This document shows positions 23,211 to 34,947 of a stretch of DNA of 64,000 nt, piece after piece; the stretch's first letter is position 1, and each line of letters begins with the position of its first letter. Source of the DNA: Buddleja alternifolia (Eukaryota; Streptophyta; Magnoliopsida; Lamiales; Scrophulariaceae). A program made the position numbers and the translations under genes. The notes under the pieces were generated by a model. That model made no database searches, was not told the DNA's origin, and saw nothing but the letters and a program-made list of their open reading frames with translations. Location of the stretch: assembly GCA_019426215.1 (NCBI GenBank), contig CM033393.1, positions 24,864,591 to 24,928,590 on the forward strand, read 5' to 3'.

Positions 23211-23465
23211 AATTAATTAAGATAAGAAGTAATAATTATTTTAAAATTTTAACTACTTAGTTTATCATTTAACCAACCAATTCATCCATCTCAATTTAGT
23301 TGAGTAATAATAGTTAACTATTCTATTATTCAAGATAAAATTTAAATACCTAAATATTGACTAGTGTTATTTATCGTTAGAGAAGCGGACAATGGAGATA
23401 AATTGCTATTGGAAATAAATAGGAATTAACGAAATCTCTAAAAAAGAAATTTCCATGGAGCAAAT

Positions 23466-23684
23466 TCATTTAACTAAATCATCCAAAGCATTACAAGAGT
23501 TCACCGCCTCAGCCCCATGACCACAAAACACCTCCTTTGGCAGGAGGTCGAGGGGAATGGGACCAGAAACATTCATTTCATTTTCCCATTTACAAATATA
23601 ATGAGCAAGCTTATTACACTTTCTGCTAACAAATTTAATTTTCCATAAGATGACATAAAGAGTTTTACGTTGTTTGATTAACAT
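23466..23684 (-). pseudogene. Fragment of a plant RNase H-like (RVT_3 type) domain
   Basis: The minus-strand reading includes KIKFVSRKCNKLAHYICKWE followed by GPIPLDLLPKEVF. This matches the C-terminal end of RNase H-like domains seen in plant LINEs and related relics: an FVxRxxNxxAH motif, then a short linker and a hydrophobic end. Only about 70 residues remain and the catalytic acidic residues upstream are absent. Other origins are possible. Confidence 0.4.
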
Positions 23685-23690
23685 CAGATT

Positions 23691-24059
23691 TCACAATTTT
23701 ATTTTTGGGGTGAATCACATATTACAATGTAAAAGCCTTTATTTATATAGCGAGAGACTCAATTCATAAGAACAGCAAAAACATACTCTAAATAGGAAAC
23801 ATAATCACACTCCTGGGTGTTAGAATCAATATGCCCCCACAAGCGATGTCAGGGCAACATAATAATTAAAATATGTAAAGACACATAAATAATGGCACCC
23901 CAAGCTAGGGGATCGAAGTAATGCACAATAAAAACAAATATACGAGTAAAGAACTTTTAAATCGATTACAAGTTTTGGGGTTTTAATATAGTGATGGTGT
24001 AAACTACAACACAAGGAAAACTACACCAAAAATTTTCTGGCTTTCATATTTGAACATCC
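23691..24059. other. Unassigned AT-rich spacer
   Basis: No supported gene. The minus-strand ORF at 23826-24014 has no family resemblance. The segment may belong to the flanking retroelement relics. Confidence 0.4.
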
Positions 24060-24601
24060 TCTCAACATGGAGGGATGACGGGTATAAGTGTGGAGACAAG
24101 TCAAAGTGCTAAGAAGAGGTCAAAATCAAGCTTAAGAGGAGAATCCGCGCTGTATGCGAAGCGGATCAGCCCGCGCCGCGGCGAGGGCTTTAGCTTGCCG
24201 TAGCGCGGGCGAGCGAGGCTAGGGGTCGTGCTACAGCGATCACATCTTCTCACCACAGCGCGGCAATGCAGTAGCAAGGCTCGCCCCACCTCAGCTAGAA
24301 CTCATGCTCGCTGCAGCGTGGTTCTTTAAGCTGTTGACATGAAGTTTCGGATTTTGGGCTATATTTGTATGGTTCAAGTTACCTAAAGTGTTTAGATCTT
24401 GTATTAGCTTAGTCTCCAAGCATCTTTGATATAAGTAGATGGTTTCTCATCATTGTGATTTATCAACTCTCATGCATCAATAAAAATATCTCTAGTGTAG
24501 GTCCGTGAACGTAGGCATTATTGGCCAAACCACGTAAATCTCGTCTTGTTTTCTTGCTTCGGATTTTACTTTTATGTTCTTTGTGCGCATTGATTCCTGA
24601 C
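24060..24601 (+). repeat. LTR relic with GC-rich block
   Basis: The segment has a GC-rich imperfect-repeat block (gccgcggcgagggc, gcgcgggcgagcgagg near 24170-24220), a TATA-like tgatataagtag near 24427, an aataaaaata polyadenylation-like signal near 24478, then ccaaaccacgtaaatctcgt and an end TTCCTGACA at about 24601. That order is like the R-U5 part of plant copia LTRs. The 5' end, partner and target duplication are not resolved. Confidence 0.4.
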
Positions 24602-24679
24602 AGAGGGATTTGAATCAAACCACCATAAAGCTCCTAAAAAAAGAAGCTTTTACAAAGATACACCTCAAGTAAGTTCATA

Positions 24680-25698
24680 CATTGAGCAAAAGTTTGGCTA
24701 GATATGTGCTCCAAGAAAATGGAGGCTATGTAGTGAAAAGTGGAAGACAAGAAGAGTTACTAGAAGAATAAATATGGAAAATTAATAAGTTCATATTTTA
24801 CGAGATTTTATACTCTTAATCTAGGTAATTTTGATTGCCATTCGTTGATTTATTCCCACATTATGCTTTGATGATGTTACTTATATGTGTGTAGGGATAA
24901 AATATGAAAAGGATCAATTCGAGGTTGAGAAGTGGTGGAAAAATTCGAAGAAAAGAGGAAAAGTAAACATCAGTTGAAATCGCGGTCTCAAATCTGCCAA
25001 ACCGTGGTCTACCAAACCGCGGTCTACCAAACAATGGTTTCAAATCTGTGAAACCGCGCTTTACCAAAAGCGGTCTCAAACAGTCCAAACCGCGGTTTCA
25101 CGTCTGCTGCCCTAATTATAAATAGCTGGATTTAGATCAGTTTTTGGAGTTTTTAGACACTTTTGAGAGCTGGAACTGAGTGAAAATCAGAGAAAAATAA
25201 GAGAGAAGTCAAGGAAACATCAAGAACAAGGATTCATCCTTTGTGATAGGGAGTTTTCGATATTCTTCATAGATTAGTTTGGCTATGTTTATGATGAATA
25301 TCAATTTATTTCTTTTTGAAAGTATGAACTAATTTCTTCTAGACTAGGGTTTTGTGAAGACTTATTATGATTTATAAGTATAAAGTTTTGAGTTTTTCAG
25401 ATTAAATTGTGTTTCTTGTTATATATTCGATATTGTTCTCTATGCATGATAATGCTTGATCACCATTGGTTTTGATTTGATTTCTTGATCTTGAGACCGA
25501 GAGGAGATAGATTAAGATAGATCTAGAATATCGAATGTCATAACGTAAGAATTGACTAGAGATAGAATCGATTCCGTTGTGTGGCTTTTTGTGATAAGGA
25601 GACCTGATTTCAAAGTAGGATCTTTGTAAATAAGGAATTTCTTAGATCGAATTAATGCGTTTTAGTTAATTTAATATTCACTATAGAGATATAGGGAG
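24680..25698 (+). repeat. Athila-like LTR relic
   Basis: The order of motifs resembles the Athila-type LTR at 62059-62966: a leader with tcaaggaaacatcaagaaca, agtttggctatgtttatgatgaatatca, gaactaatttcttctagactagggttttgtgaaga, then tgcttgatcaccattggttt and a block of tagatc-containing sequence. It appears cut at about 25698 by the next LTR. No coding sequence is attached. Confidence 0.4.
24976..25112. repeat. Short imperfect repeats around aaaccgcggt
   Basis: About seven variants of the words aaaccgcggtctaccaa and cggtctcaaatctg follow each other. The core accgcggt is itself palindromic. This looks like a local array inside the LTR relic. Confidence 0.65.
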
Positions 25699-27870
25699 TT
25701 GTTGTTAGAGTAGATGCCCGATGCATCAATTTTGGGCGCCACTTTCTGTGTAATAAACTCTATGAGACAATCTTTTCTTATGAATAAGGTCAATTTTATT
25801 ATGTCATTTTTCGTTCTTAAATTGTTATTATATGCTTAGAATGAAGTCCCTTGAATCACACATGACTATGAGACATCATCGGACATCTGGAATAACGATG
25901 ATGGAATATGTCTCTAAGGTCATGATTCTTAAAAGGTTCCAAGTCATCAATGGGCCTGTCAAGATGAGGGATATTGACAAAGACCCGAAAGACTTGCTTG
26001 TGTACATAGTTCTTGGAGAACGTGCCTCGTTCCATAGGCATAGATGTACACGAGGGTTCTCATTTGGGATAGTGAGTGAACTGAACAACCCCGCCGAAAA
26101 TTCCTAAAATGGTTATCCTGATCGAATATGGAATTTCCTATAATCATGTAGGCATAAGAGTAATCCTTATGAACCTGAGGTTCCATTGGTTGCTTTGAGC
26201 ATAGTCGATTATACTTTGCTTATCTCATGATTCCTTCGCTAGTCGTCATATGGGATATCTTGGGTATAATGTGAATATGTGTCGAGGTACATGAGAGGCC
26301 AAGATGGGATCCATCACTGATTTAGCGAATCAGACATTTCCTATATTTTGCTTATTGAATCGATTCAAGGAATCTTTGGACAAAGTATTGCAACCCAAAG
26401 AGGCGGAGTGTTTCCTCGTTTGGATTGCATGAATTGATATCATGCAATGAAGGAGACATAGAGACTGTGTCGTAAGAGTTTCGACTAAGCCATTACTCGA
26501 GACACCAATCTGGGAAATTTGATGGAGGGATCTTACTTATGCGAGAATCGTGGTTATGATAGGTTGAGTATCTTGATATCATTTGTGTCTAGGTCTTCGA
26601 GACCCGTTGCTAGACAGTAACCTCGATTTGTAAGTACCATGTTATTATGGGTGATAATTCATGGTCGGATTAAATCAAAGAAGATTTAACCTAGTACTTT
26701 CTAAATATAGAAAGGTACAATGACACTTTTGGAAAGTGTACTTACTACTAGAACATAAACGAGCTTAAGGGGTCACACACTTACCCTAAGGTTCCTGCTT
26801 AAAAGATATGATTAATCAACTTTGGAAGTTGAGGTGAAATTAGGAAAGTCTAGGACTTACCTAAAGAGGAATATTAATTAATTGGTGGAAGATCAATTAA
26901 TTAGACTATTTAATTAATCAAGTAAGATTAATTAATTAATGGACCAAGTAGAGTCCAAGGGTTTTATTTAATTAGTAGAGAAAGTCAAAAATTAAATAAA
27001 ATTAAAATAATAATTAAGGTTGGACTTTAATTATCATGGAATATTTAATTAAATGGTTGGACTATTTAATTAAATAAGGAGTCAAAAATTAAATCAAGTT
27101 GGATAAAAATTTTGGACTCCAAGGTAAGAGGGGGCGTGTTGGCGTACGAGTATAAGGGAGGGGATTTTATTCTTCTCCAAGTCTTGATCAGATTGGAATC
27201 AAGGAAATATTTAAGAGAGAGAAAAAGGAACAAGTTAGCTTGGAAGCTAAGTTCCTTGTTTTTAGGAAACTCCTTAATAGAGTTTACTTAGGATTAGATG
27301 AAAGTCAAAACTTGGAGATTTGATTTCATCTTGACTTCCAAGTAAACTAAACCTAGGAGTCTCTCTATAAATATGTGTGTTAAGAAACACACATACACAC
27401 GCTTTATTCTTGCTAGAATTTTTGTCCACCACATAAAGAAAAAGAGAGAAAATTTCATCTTCTATTTTTCTCAAGAACTCGCCCCTCGCCCATTAATTTC
27501 TTGACAAGGTTTTGCTCATGTGTTGAGATTAACCTTTCACATATATTCCTACCTTCACATGTAAGCTTAAATTAGATTTAAAATAAATATATAGGCTAGC
27601 ACCATATATATATTTATTGGGAATTATACGGAGGTGTGTATACATCTTAGAGGCGAGAAGATTTGATTGATCGAAGGTACAAGGAACAAACACAGAGCTC
27701 ACAGATTGAAGGAGGCCGACGGTTTCTTCATTGATTCGAGTCAAGGGAGTATTTTGTTCAGGTTGATAAGATCAAAAACTTGTACGAGGGAAATAGCGCG
27801 AAAGGTATTTCGCGTAGTTAGTTTTTCTCATTTTTATTAGCTCGATTAAACCGGCCATTAATCCTGTTTC
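25699..27870 (+). repeat. Copia-type LTR relic (family of the 12.5-kb LTR)
   Basis: The segment starts TGTTGTTAGAGTAGATGCCC, carries tgtaataaactctatgagac, and shares the gtgcctcgttccata..aacaaccccgcc block with the LTRs at 12469 and 27871. It has a tataaata-like sequence near 27367 and a CT/GA-rich leader. It ends around ccattaatcctgtttc at 27870, where the next LTR fragment starts. No TG..CA partner or target duplication was confirmed. The short ORFs inside are not supported. Confidence 0.5.
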
Positions 27871-28285
27871 TGATAGTGTTGTATGCCTGGCGAGCCATAT
27901 GTTGGCTTGAACATTGGATCATAGTCACTATGACAGTCTTATCATTTAGATTATATCAAAACTATTGGAATGCTTCTTTATTGTCGACTACTCAGGAGAG
28001 TATAGATAAAGATCCCATGGATTACATTTGGTTAGGGGAGGTGGTCAGGATACCTATGGAATGCTCTCAAAGACCGTAATCTTAAAACATGTTCGAAGTC
28101 ATAGAGGTTGTGAGATGTAGGTAATCACTGGCCTAGCCAAGACTTGTTCGTGCGTGTAACTCTCCCAAGAGGTTGACGTGTTCCATTGTCGATGGCTAGT
28201 ATGACCAATACATGCATGAAGATTCATACTTTGGGTGAGTATGGAATTGAACGGCCCCGCTAACGATTCCTCCTTGGTACTGTTG
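27871..28285 (+). repeat. LTR fragment interrupted by Copia-1
   Basis: Starts TGATAGTGTTGTATGCC, matching the start of the LTR at 12469, and follows that LTR for about 400 bp (gagccatatgttggctt, tagaggttgtgagatg, attgaacggccccgctaacg) until the Copia-1 LTR begins at 28286. The remainder of this LTR is not found beyond 38283, so the far side has been lost or rearranged. Confidence 0.65.
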
Positions 28286-29989
28286 TGTTGTGAATTGAAC
28301 CAGTGGATAAGAAATTTTCTCCGATTCACATAGCCCGGATTCAATTCAGGTTTTGATACTTTCATTTTCACATAAATCGAATTCAAGAAAAAGGAGTAAT
28401 TTAATTACCTTTTCGATGAATTTCCAAAGCCTAGCTTTTTGAGAAGCAACGGATCGTTCCTTCCTCTAGATAATCACACGAAAGATGATCTTCAATTCTT
28501 GAAGCTTGACCTCCTCTGCCTTAGACTGGGTTGGTTGACTTAGGGTTTATGTGAAGGGAGAAGAATTTTGTGTTTTACTATTTTTCACTCTCTAAGATGA
28601 AAAATTGACTTAAAGTTCTGGTTTTAGTTTAACACCTTGTGTTTAAATAAAAGACTTCTCCTTAGCTTAGGAGAAGAGGGGGGGGGGGGGCCGTGTAGTG
28701 CCCTAGGGATAGGTGTACTGGGCCTTTTCCAATTCCAAGCCCAGTGTTAAGTATTTAATAAATATTCCCAATCCAATCCAATTGGAAATTAATTAAATAC
28801 TAATCTCTTTTTAGTAATAGGATTTTATTAATTCTAAAGTAATAATACCAAACTATTAATATTGATTGAATAAAATAATTTAATTACAATAATTAAATAT
28901 ATTTATTATAATCAATACATATCCCTTTGATAATTTTCACTCTAAGTTAAATTACCAAAATACCCTTCAAAAAGTAAAACTCCTTTATTTTATTATCTTT
29001 ACATAGTGCGACTCTCTAGGCTTGTCTTGATTGTCATTGGGAGGATTCCAAGGGTATAATTATCACCAAGCAATTCTGTGAAGCAATACCGAAACCCAAT
29101 CAAGTACGAGATGAACATTTCATCATGAACATTTCATCATGAACCTTTATGTTATAATTACCATATGAGAATAAACTTTTCGCTGACGCAACCTGATCAA
29201 GTAAGAATCATGGAATGTAAAATTCATACAACTTGATACTATACTATAATCATACTGATGTGAAATTACCAAACTGCCCTTCATATCCAATATAAATCAT
29301 TCATTGATGCTTTGGCCAAAGACTTTAATTTCACAACACCTATGACGTACGGGCTGTTTCTCGTTTACTTTCGAGACAGTGAATTCCTTGTTTGCAGTCC
29401 ATTTTCCATTGTCGAACACACCAATTGAATCGTACTTCGAGATCGACCCAACGGGTGATTGGGCTTAACTACTCTAATAACTTATTCAACGGTACGAGCA
29501 CAATGCAAATGACTCCTTAGGTCTAAAGTTCACTCATACTATTATAACGATAATCCTCATCATTGACTGTCATTGAGTAAAAACCCATGTGATAGGATTA
29601 CAACGAGTTGTGTTCGAATATGTTAACTCCATTAATCATATTCGTGACATCAGTTCCCACTATCCAATCAGTGTAAGACTTAGCACTTTCCTTGTCAAAG
29701 CAAGTGTCATACGAGTTGAATCTAAACGCCAATTTAGATTCTTTAACTCGCGAACCGTGTTTATAAGATCAAGCACTTAACTCCACCAGTGCTCCTACTT
29801 ATCAAATAAGCAGTGCTGAGTACACCTTGATCTTAAGGACCTATTTGTTCAATACATTCAATGCAATAATTAGATTTATAAGAACAAACTCAATGCCTTT
29901 TATTAATCAATAATAATGTTCATACAATATAAACAAAATGCCCTCTTAAATCTAATTCCTCAATAGCATAGAGGGCATAACAGCTAACA
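28286..29989 (-). repeat. Copia-1 3' LTR, 1704 bp
   Basis: Read on the minus strand the LTR starts TGTTAGCTGTTATGCCC at 29989, right after a purine-rich tract (aaatgggagat at 29990-30000), and ends CAATTCACAACA at 28286. The lower 1.49 kb matches 36809-38283 with few differences. A run of at least 12 G at about 28679 is much longer than the corresponding run in the other LTR. Host or older-element sequence tgttg precedes it. Confidence 0.88.
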
Positions 29990-30009
29990 ATCTCCCATTT
30001 GCACTCAAT

Positions 30010-31318
30010 GCCAATTGCTATTGTATTTGAGTCCCATCTTCTCAAGATGTTTCTCTAGCACCGCCGATGATAAAGGCTTAGTGAGTGAGTTAGCTACGTT
30101 TTTCGCGGAGGCTACTTTCTACACGGTGATGTCACCTCTTCCAACGATTTCTCATATTTTGTGATACCTTCTCTCTATGTGTTTAGATTTGTTGTGAGAC
30201 CTTAGTTCTTTAGCCAGTGCTATTGCTCCATTGTTGTCACACCATAGTGGCAATGACATTTCCATGCTAGGAACCATTTGAAGTTCAACCATGAACTTCT
30301 TTATCCAAACAACTTTGTTAGCCGCCTCAGAGGCAGCTATGTATTCAGCTTCACATGTGGAGTTCGCAGTTGTGCTTTGCTTGGAACTTTTCCAAGAAAC
30401 TGATCCACCATTTAGAGTGAACCCAGACGTAGATTTTCGATCATCCAGATCAGACTAAAAGTCTGAGTCAGAATATCCATCTACTCTCATCTCTTCATTT
30501 CCATATATGAGAAGCATATCCTTCGTTTTTCTAAGATACTTAAGGATAGTCTTCACAGCCATCCAATGCTGCTTTCCCGAGTTAGCTTGAAACAGACTAA
30601 CTACACTCACAGCGTAGGCTATGTCAGGCCTCGTGCATAACATTGCATACATGAGACTTCCCACTGCTGATGCATATGGGATTTTACTCATCTTTAGTCT
30701 GTCCTCATCCAATTTTGGACTCATAGACTTAGAGAGATGTACTCCATGTCCCATGGGCAGAAGTCTTCCTTTAGAGTTACTCATTTCATATATCTTAAGG
30801 ATTTTCTCTAGGTAGAGCTCCTGGGAGAGACCTAACATCCGATTCGCCCTATCTCGGTAGATGCGAATTCCAAGGATATAGGTCGCTTCTCCTAAGTCTT
30901 TCATGGAAAATGTGCTTGAAAGCCATGCTTTGACTGATGTCAACGAGCCTATGTCATTCCCCATTAGCAGTATGTCATCTACATACAACACTAGGAATGT
31001 CAACTTGCTTCAACTGGACAATTTATAGACACACGGTTCATCTTCATTCTTAATGAATCCATAAGGTTTTACTTCTTGATCGAACTGTAGATTCTAGCTG
31101 CGAGACGCTTGCTTAAGTCCATAAATGGACTTATTTAGCTTGCAAACCTTATGAGAATGTGCATCGGCTATAAAACCTCTGGGCTGCTGCATATAAATGT
31201 CCTCCTCGAGGTATCCATTTAAAAATGCAGTTTTCACATCCATCGGCCAGATTTCATAACATAGGTTCGCTGTGATGGCGAGCAGGATTCGAATGGACTT
31301 GATAATTGCTATGGGCAA
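30010..31318 (-). pseudogene. Copia-1 reverse transcriptase and RNase H, broken
   Basis: The minus-strand readings 31318-31094 (IWPMDVKTAFLNGYLEEDIY, then SIYGLKQA), 31003-30455 (FLVLYVDDILLMGND, KDLGEATYILGI, YASAVGSLMYAM, CTRPDIAYA) and about 30450-30010 ([17 protein letters not shown], then RRYHKI) follow the Ty1/copia RT-RNase H order. The YVDD catalytic motif is present. Stops at 31094, near 31003 and at 30455 split the frame, so the element cannot make its own enzyme. Confidence 0.88.
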
Positions 31319-31750
31319 AAAGGTTTCCTCATATTCAATGCCCTCTTTTTGACTATGATCTTTTGCGACAAGTCTGGCCTTATAGGTATCTACCTTGCCA
31401 TCTGGACCAATATTCCTCTTATAGATCCATTAGCACCCTAATGGCCATACACCCTTAGGGAGATCAGTAAGAGTCCAGACTTGGTTCAAATATATCAAAT
31501 CCATCTCTGCTTTCATAGCTTCCAGCCATTTCGCGTAATCAATATCAGTTGCTGCTTGCTCGTAGCTAGAGGGATCATCTCCATGGCTTCCATTTCCTAC
31601 AGCAAACAAATATTGTTGTTCATGAAGGTAACCATATCTCTCAGGTGGTTGAGATACTCTACTAGAGTGTCGCAGCGATAGTTGTGTCTTTTAAGTTTAA
31701 GGGTCAGTTCTTTGTACTTGAATTGGTGTCTCCGAAGGGGATTCATTTGG

Positions 31751-32596
31751 TTATTCTAGTAGAACCAGTTTCCTACTTGCACCTCCTTCTCTAATGAACT
31801 CGTCTTCGAGAAAGAATGCTTGCAAATCCATAATTATCCAATGATCGTTTGGTAGGTAAAACAGGTATCCCATGGAGTCAGTGGGAAAACCTATGAATAT
31901 ACCCTTGAGGGATCTTTCCTCTAATTTCTCTACCTTAGTCTTTTTAACATATGCGGGGCAACCCCACACTCTTATGTACTTAAGATTAGGTTTCCTTCCA
32001 CACCACAACTCATACGGTGTTTTGGGAACAGATTTCGAGGGACACTTATTCAATATGTGTACAGCTGTAAGTAAAGCATGTCTCCACAATGAAACAGGTA
32101 AATCGGTGTAGCTAAGCATAGATCTTGTCATATCCAATAGAGTACGATTTCTGCACTCAGCTACTCCATTTAATTGTGGGGTTGCTGGAGGAGTAAGTTG
32201 TAACACTATGTCGTGTTCTTTTAGAAACTCATCAAACTCAGCACTCATGTATTCGCCACCACGATCCGATCACAGTACCTTAATATTGTGCCCGGTTTAT
32301 TTTTTAGTCATAGTCTTGAACTTCTTGAATCATTCAATAGCTTCAGACTTATGTTTCATTAAAAACACGAGTCCATATCTACTATGGTCGTTAGTGAATT
32401 TAATGAAGTACTGAAAACCTCCGTAGGCCTCATCCTTGAAGGGCTCACAAACGTTTGTATGAACTAAACCCAAAACTTCCTTGGATCTTTCAAAATGTCT
32501 GGTGAAGGATGACCTAGTCATTTTACCTTTTAGACATGATTCACATGTTGGATATGGATCAGATCCAAGAGGGCCGATAAGCCCTCGTTTCTCCAA
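31751..32596 (-). pseudogene. Copia-1 integrase, broken
   Basis: The minus-strand segments 32596-32330 (CESCLKGKMT, then VCEPFKDEAYGGFQYFIKFT and NDHSRYGLVF) and 32248-31751 ([20 protein letters not shown], then [18 protein letters not shown] and KGIFIGF) are the GAG-pre-integrase end, the rve core and the C-terminal region of a copia integrase. A frame change and stops separate the two, so the core is not continuous. Confidence 0.85.
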
Positions 32597-32792
32597 CTCG
32601 TGAACTTTGAATTCACCGGCATGTCCAAGTCTAAGATGCTACATAAGTCTTTGATTAGTACCATTCATACTACGCTTCTTAGTCATAGTGTTAACCATGC
32701 AATGGGTTTAAACATAAATATAATACAATCCATTCACTAAAGATGCTGAGCCAACGTTTTTATTTCTAAAATAAATATCACAACCATTGTTA

Positions 32793-33389
32793 TTAAAAGT
32801 GAACAAGTATCTTTTCCTGACATACAGGAATAGAAACAATGTTCTTAAGCCCATTGACCAAAACGAAGCAATTATCTAAACTAATAGAATGTTCAGACAT
32901 TAATGTAATAGAAGTGCTTCCAACGTGTGTAGCCGCGACACTGTGCCCGCTTCCCACATTGATCATCACTTCTCTTTCTCCCAGCTTTCTACTTGTTTCC
33001 AGATCCTGGTTCAAAACATAGATGTGAGCACTAGCTCCCGAATCTAGAATCCATGAAGTAGAAGACATAGTCATAGAACAATTAGTTTCTAAAATGAAAA
33101 GTTCTATACCTACTTTTTCAGCTTTCAGCTTAGGACAATCCCGCTTCCAGTGCCCTAGCTCCTTGCAATGGAGGCAGATGTCCGTTTTCTTTGGGATCCT
33201 ACCCTTGAACTTCTTGACCTTTTTGGCTTTATCGTTGCTCGATGATTTGGAGACTCCTATCTTCTTCTTACCTCTTTTCTTTTTCTGATTTCTCTTAGAA
33301 TCAGTAGAAATGACTAGAGCAGTTTCTTTCATTTTCGGCCCCAACTGAGACTGAGCATTGATCAGCTTATTCATTAGCCTAGTGTGCAC
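32793..33389 (-). pseudogene. Copia-1 nucleocapsid zinc knuckle and aspartic protease
   Basis: The reading contains a Lys-rich stretch, a CX2CX4HX4C knuckle (CLHCKELGHWKRDC) for RNA binding, and the aspartic protease motif WILDSGASAHI. A frameshift near 33380 separates it from gag, which should be continuous with it. This is the copia order gag-knuckle-protease. Confidence 0.85.
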
Positions 33390-33922
33390 TCAATGTCATT
33401 CATGTCGAAATTCACAATGAATTGCGAAAATGACTTTGGGAGCGACTGGAGAATGAGACTGGTTTGAAGGTAGAAGTCCATGGTGAAATCAAGGGCTTCA
33501 AGTCTCTCAATCATAGAGATTCTTCTGAGTAGTTGATCCCCAAACTTTTCTCCTTCTTTCATTCTAGCTCCAAAAAGTTCTTTCGATATATCATACAGAG
33601 CAGTTCGACCGTGTTCTCCATAGAGTTCCCTGAAGTGTAGCAAGATCTCCCCAGACATCTTAATCTTCTCATGAGAACATTGACGATCATTGCTCATCGA
33701 ACCCAGTATGTAACCTCTAACTTTGACATCATCCTTAACCCATGTTTCATAGGCAAGCTGATCCTCAAAGTTATCAATATCTGGGACTAGAGGCTTCTCA
33801 TCATCGAGTACATATTCTAAGCCCTCGAGACTAAGGACTATCCTTAGATTTCTTTGCCAGTCAATGAAATTATGTCCAGTGAGGACATTTTTCTCAAGCA
33901 GAATTGTGAGTGGGATAACCAT
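33374..33922 (-). pseudogene. Copia-1 gag (UBN2/retrotran_gag type)
   Basis: A 182-residue minus-strand reading starts at an ATG (33922) and includes LTGHNFIDWQRNLRIVLSLE, a coat-protein signature of copia elements, and an FREL-type helical region further on. It ends in a stop at 33374, where the frame should continue into the nucleocapsid. The start lies only 18 bp from the nested hAT-like element. Confidence 0.85.
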
Positions 33923-33940
33923 TATATAGAGTAATTATCA

Positions 33941-34277
33941 ATAGCCCGCCCCGGATCCACCCCTAATGGGGCAGGTATGAGTCCAAAAAAATGGATCCGG
34001 GTATCGAAATTCAAGACCCGGCCTGGTCCGGGGCGGGTAACGAGTCCTGTCGATACCCGCCCTGGACCCGGACCCAGACCCGCCCCGGTCAAAAAATTAT
34101 AATATTTTTTAATTATATATATAATTATAATATAATAAATGTAAGAAAACAATTACAAAAGTAAGAAATACATTATTATTTATTATCAACCCCTTTTTCT
34201 CAATTCCTACCACTCAGATCAACAATCTCTCTCTCTCTCTCATCCCAATTTGCCTTTCCACACACACAACTAAATCC

Positions 34278-34311
<34 letters not shown>

Positions 34312-34403
34312 CCCCTAAACTCTTTCTTTCTTTCTCTCTCTAATTCCTCAATTTTCGCCCATTTGTCCCCTTTTGTATTATTCTTTCTCTCCCCTAAACT
34401 CTT

Positions 34404-34437
<34 letters not shown>

Positions 34438-34580
34438 ATTCCTCAATTTTTGTCCCATTTGTCTTCCCTTTTGTTTTGTATTATTCTCCCTCTCTCCCTA
34501 AACTCTTTCTTTCTTTCTCACTCTAATTCTTCATCATTATTTTCTTTTAGATTCATCCGTTTCCTTAGACAACTGCTCAA

Positions 34581-34624
<44 letters not shown>

Positions 34625-34938
34625 AGAACACACATATAAAAAAAACACACACACTGCACACCGGCGGGTGAAGGGGGATCTGAAGAAGAAGAAGAAGAAG
34701 AAGAAGAAGAAGAAGAAAAAGAAAAAGGAGATGAAGAAGGAAGAAAATAATATTATTGCAATTTTTTTTTAAATCGACCGGGTCTAACGGGTACGACCCG
34801 GACTCACCGGGTACCCGCCGGGTCCAAGGCGGGACGGATAATGACCGGGTCCGGGGCGGGTCCGAGTATTGAAATTTCTTAACGGGGCGGGTCCTAAGTA
34901 TTTCTATAACCGCCCCATACCCGCCCTGTTGCTATCCC
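33941..34938. mobile_element. hAT-like non-autonomous element nested in Copia-1
   Basis: The 9-bp direct repeat taattatca (33932-33940 and 34939-34947) flanks a segment whose two ends are inverted and GC-rich: left atagcccgccccggatcc, right ccgccctgttgctatccc. Subterminal regions are full of gggtacccgccgggtcc-like words in both orientations, as in one group of plant hAT elements. The interior holds CT runs (34220-34440), an AT run (34588-34621) and a GAA run (34680-34717) but no transposase. The left end seems to lack the tagggatagc that the right end has. Confidence 0.65.
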
Positions 34939-34947
34939 TAATTATCA

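Noticed and set aside
24976..25112. CRISPR-like array of short repeats
   Set aside because: The copies are imperfect, contiguous and within a plant LTR relic; there are no uniform spacers.
34279..34671. 130-residue Ser/Leu-rich ORF
   Set aside because: It is a reading of CT and TA microsatellites inside the hAT-like element.
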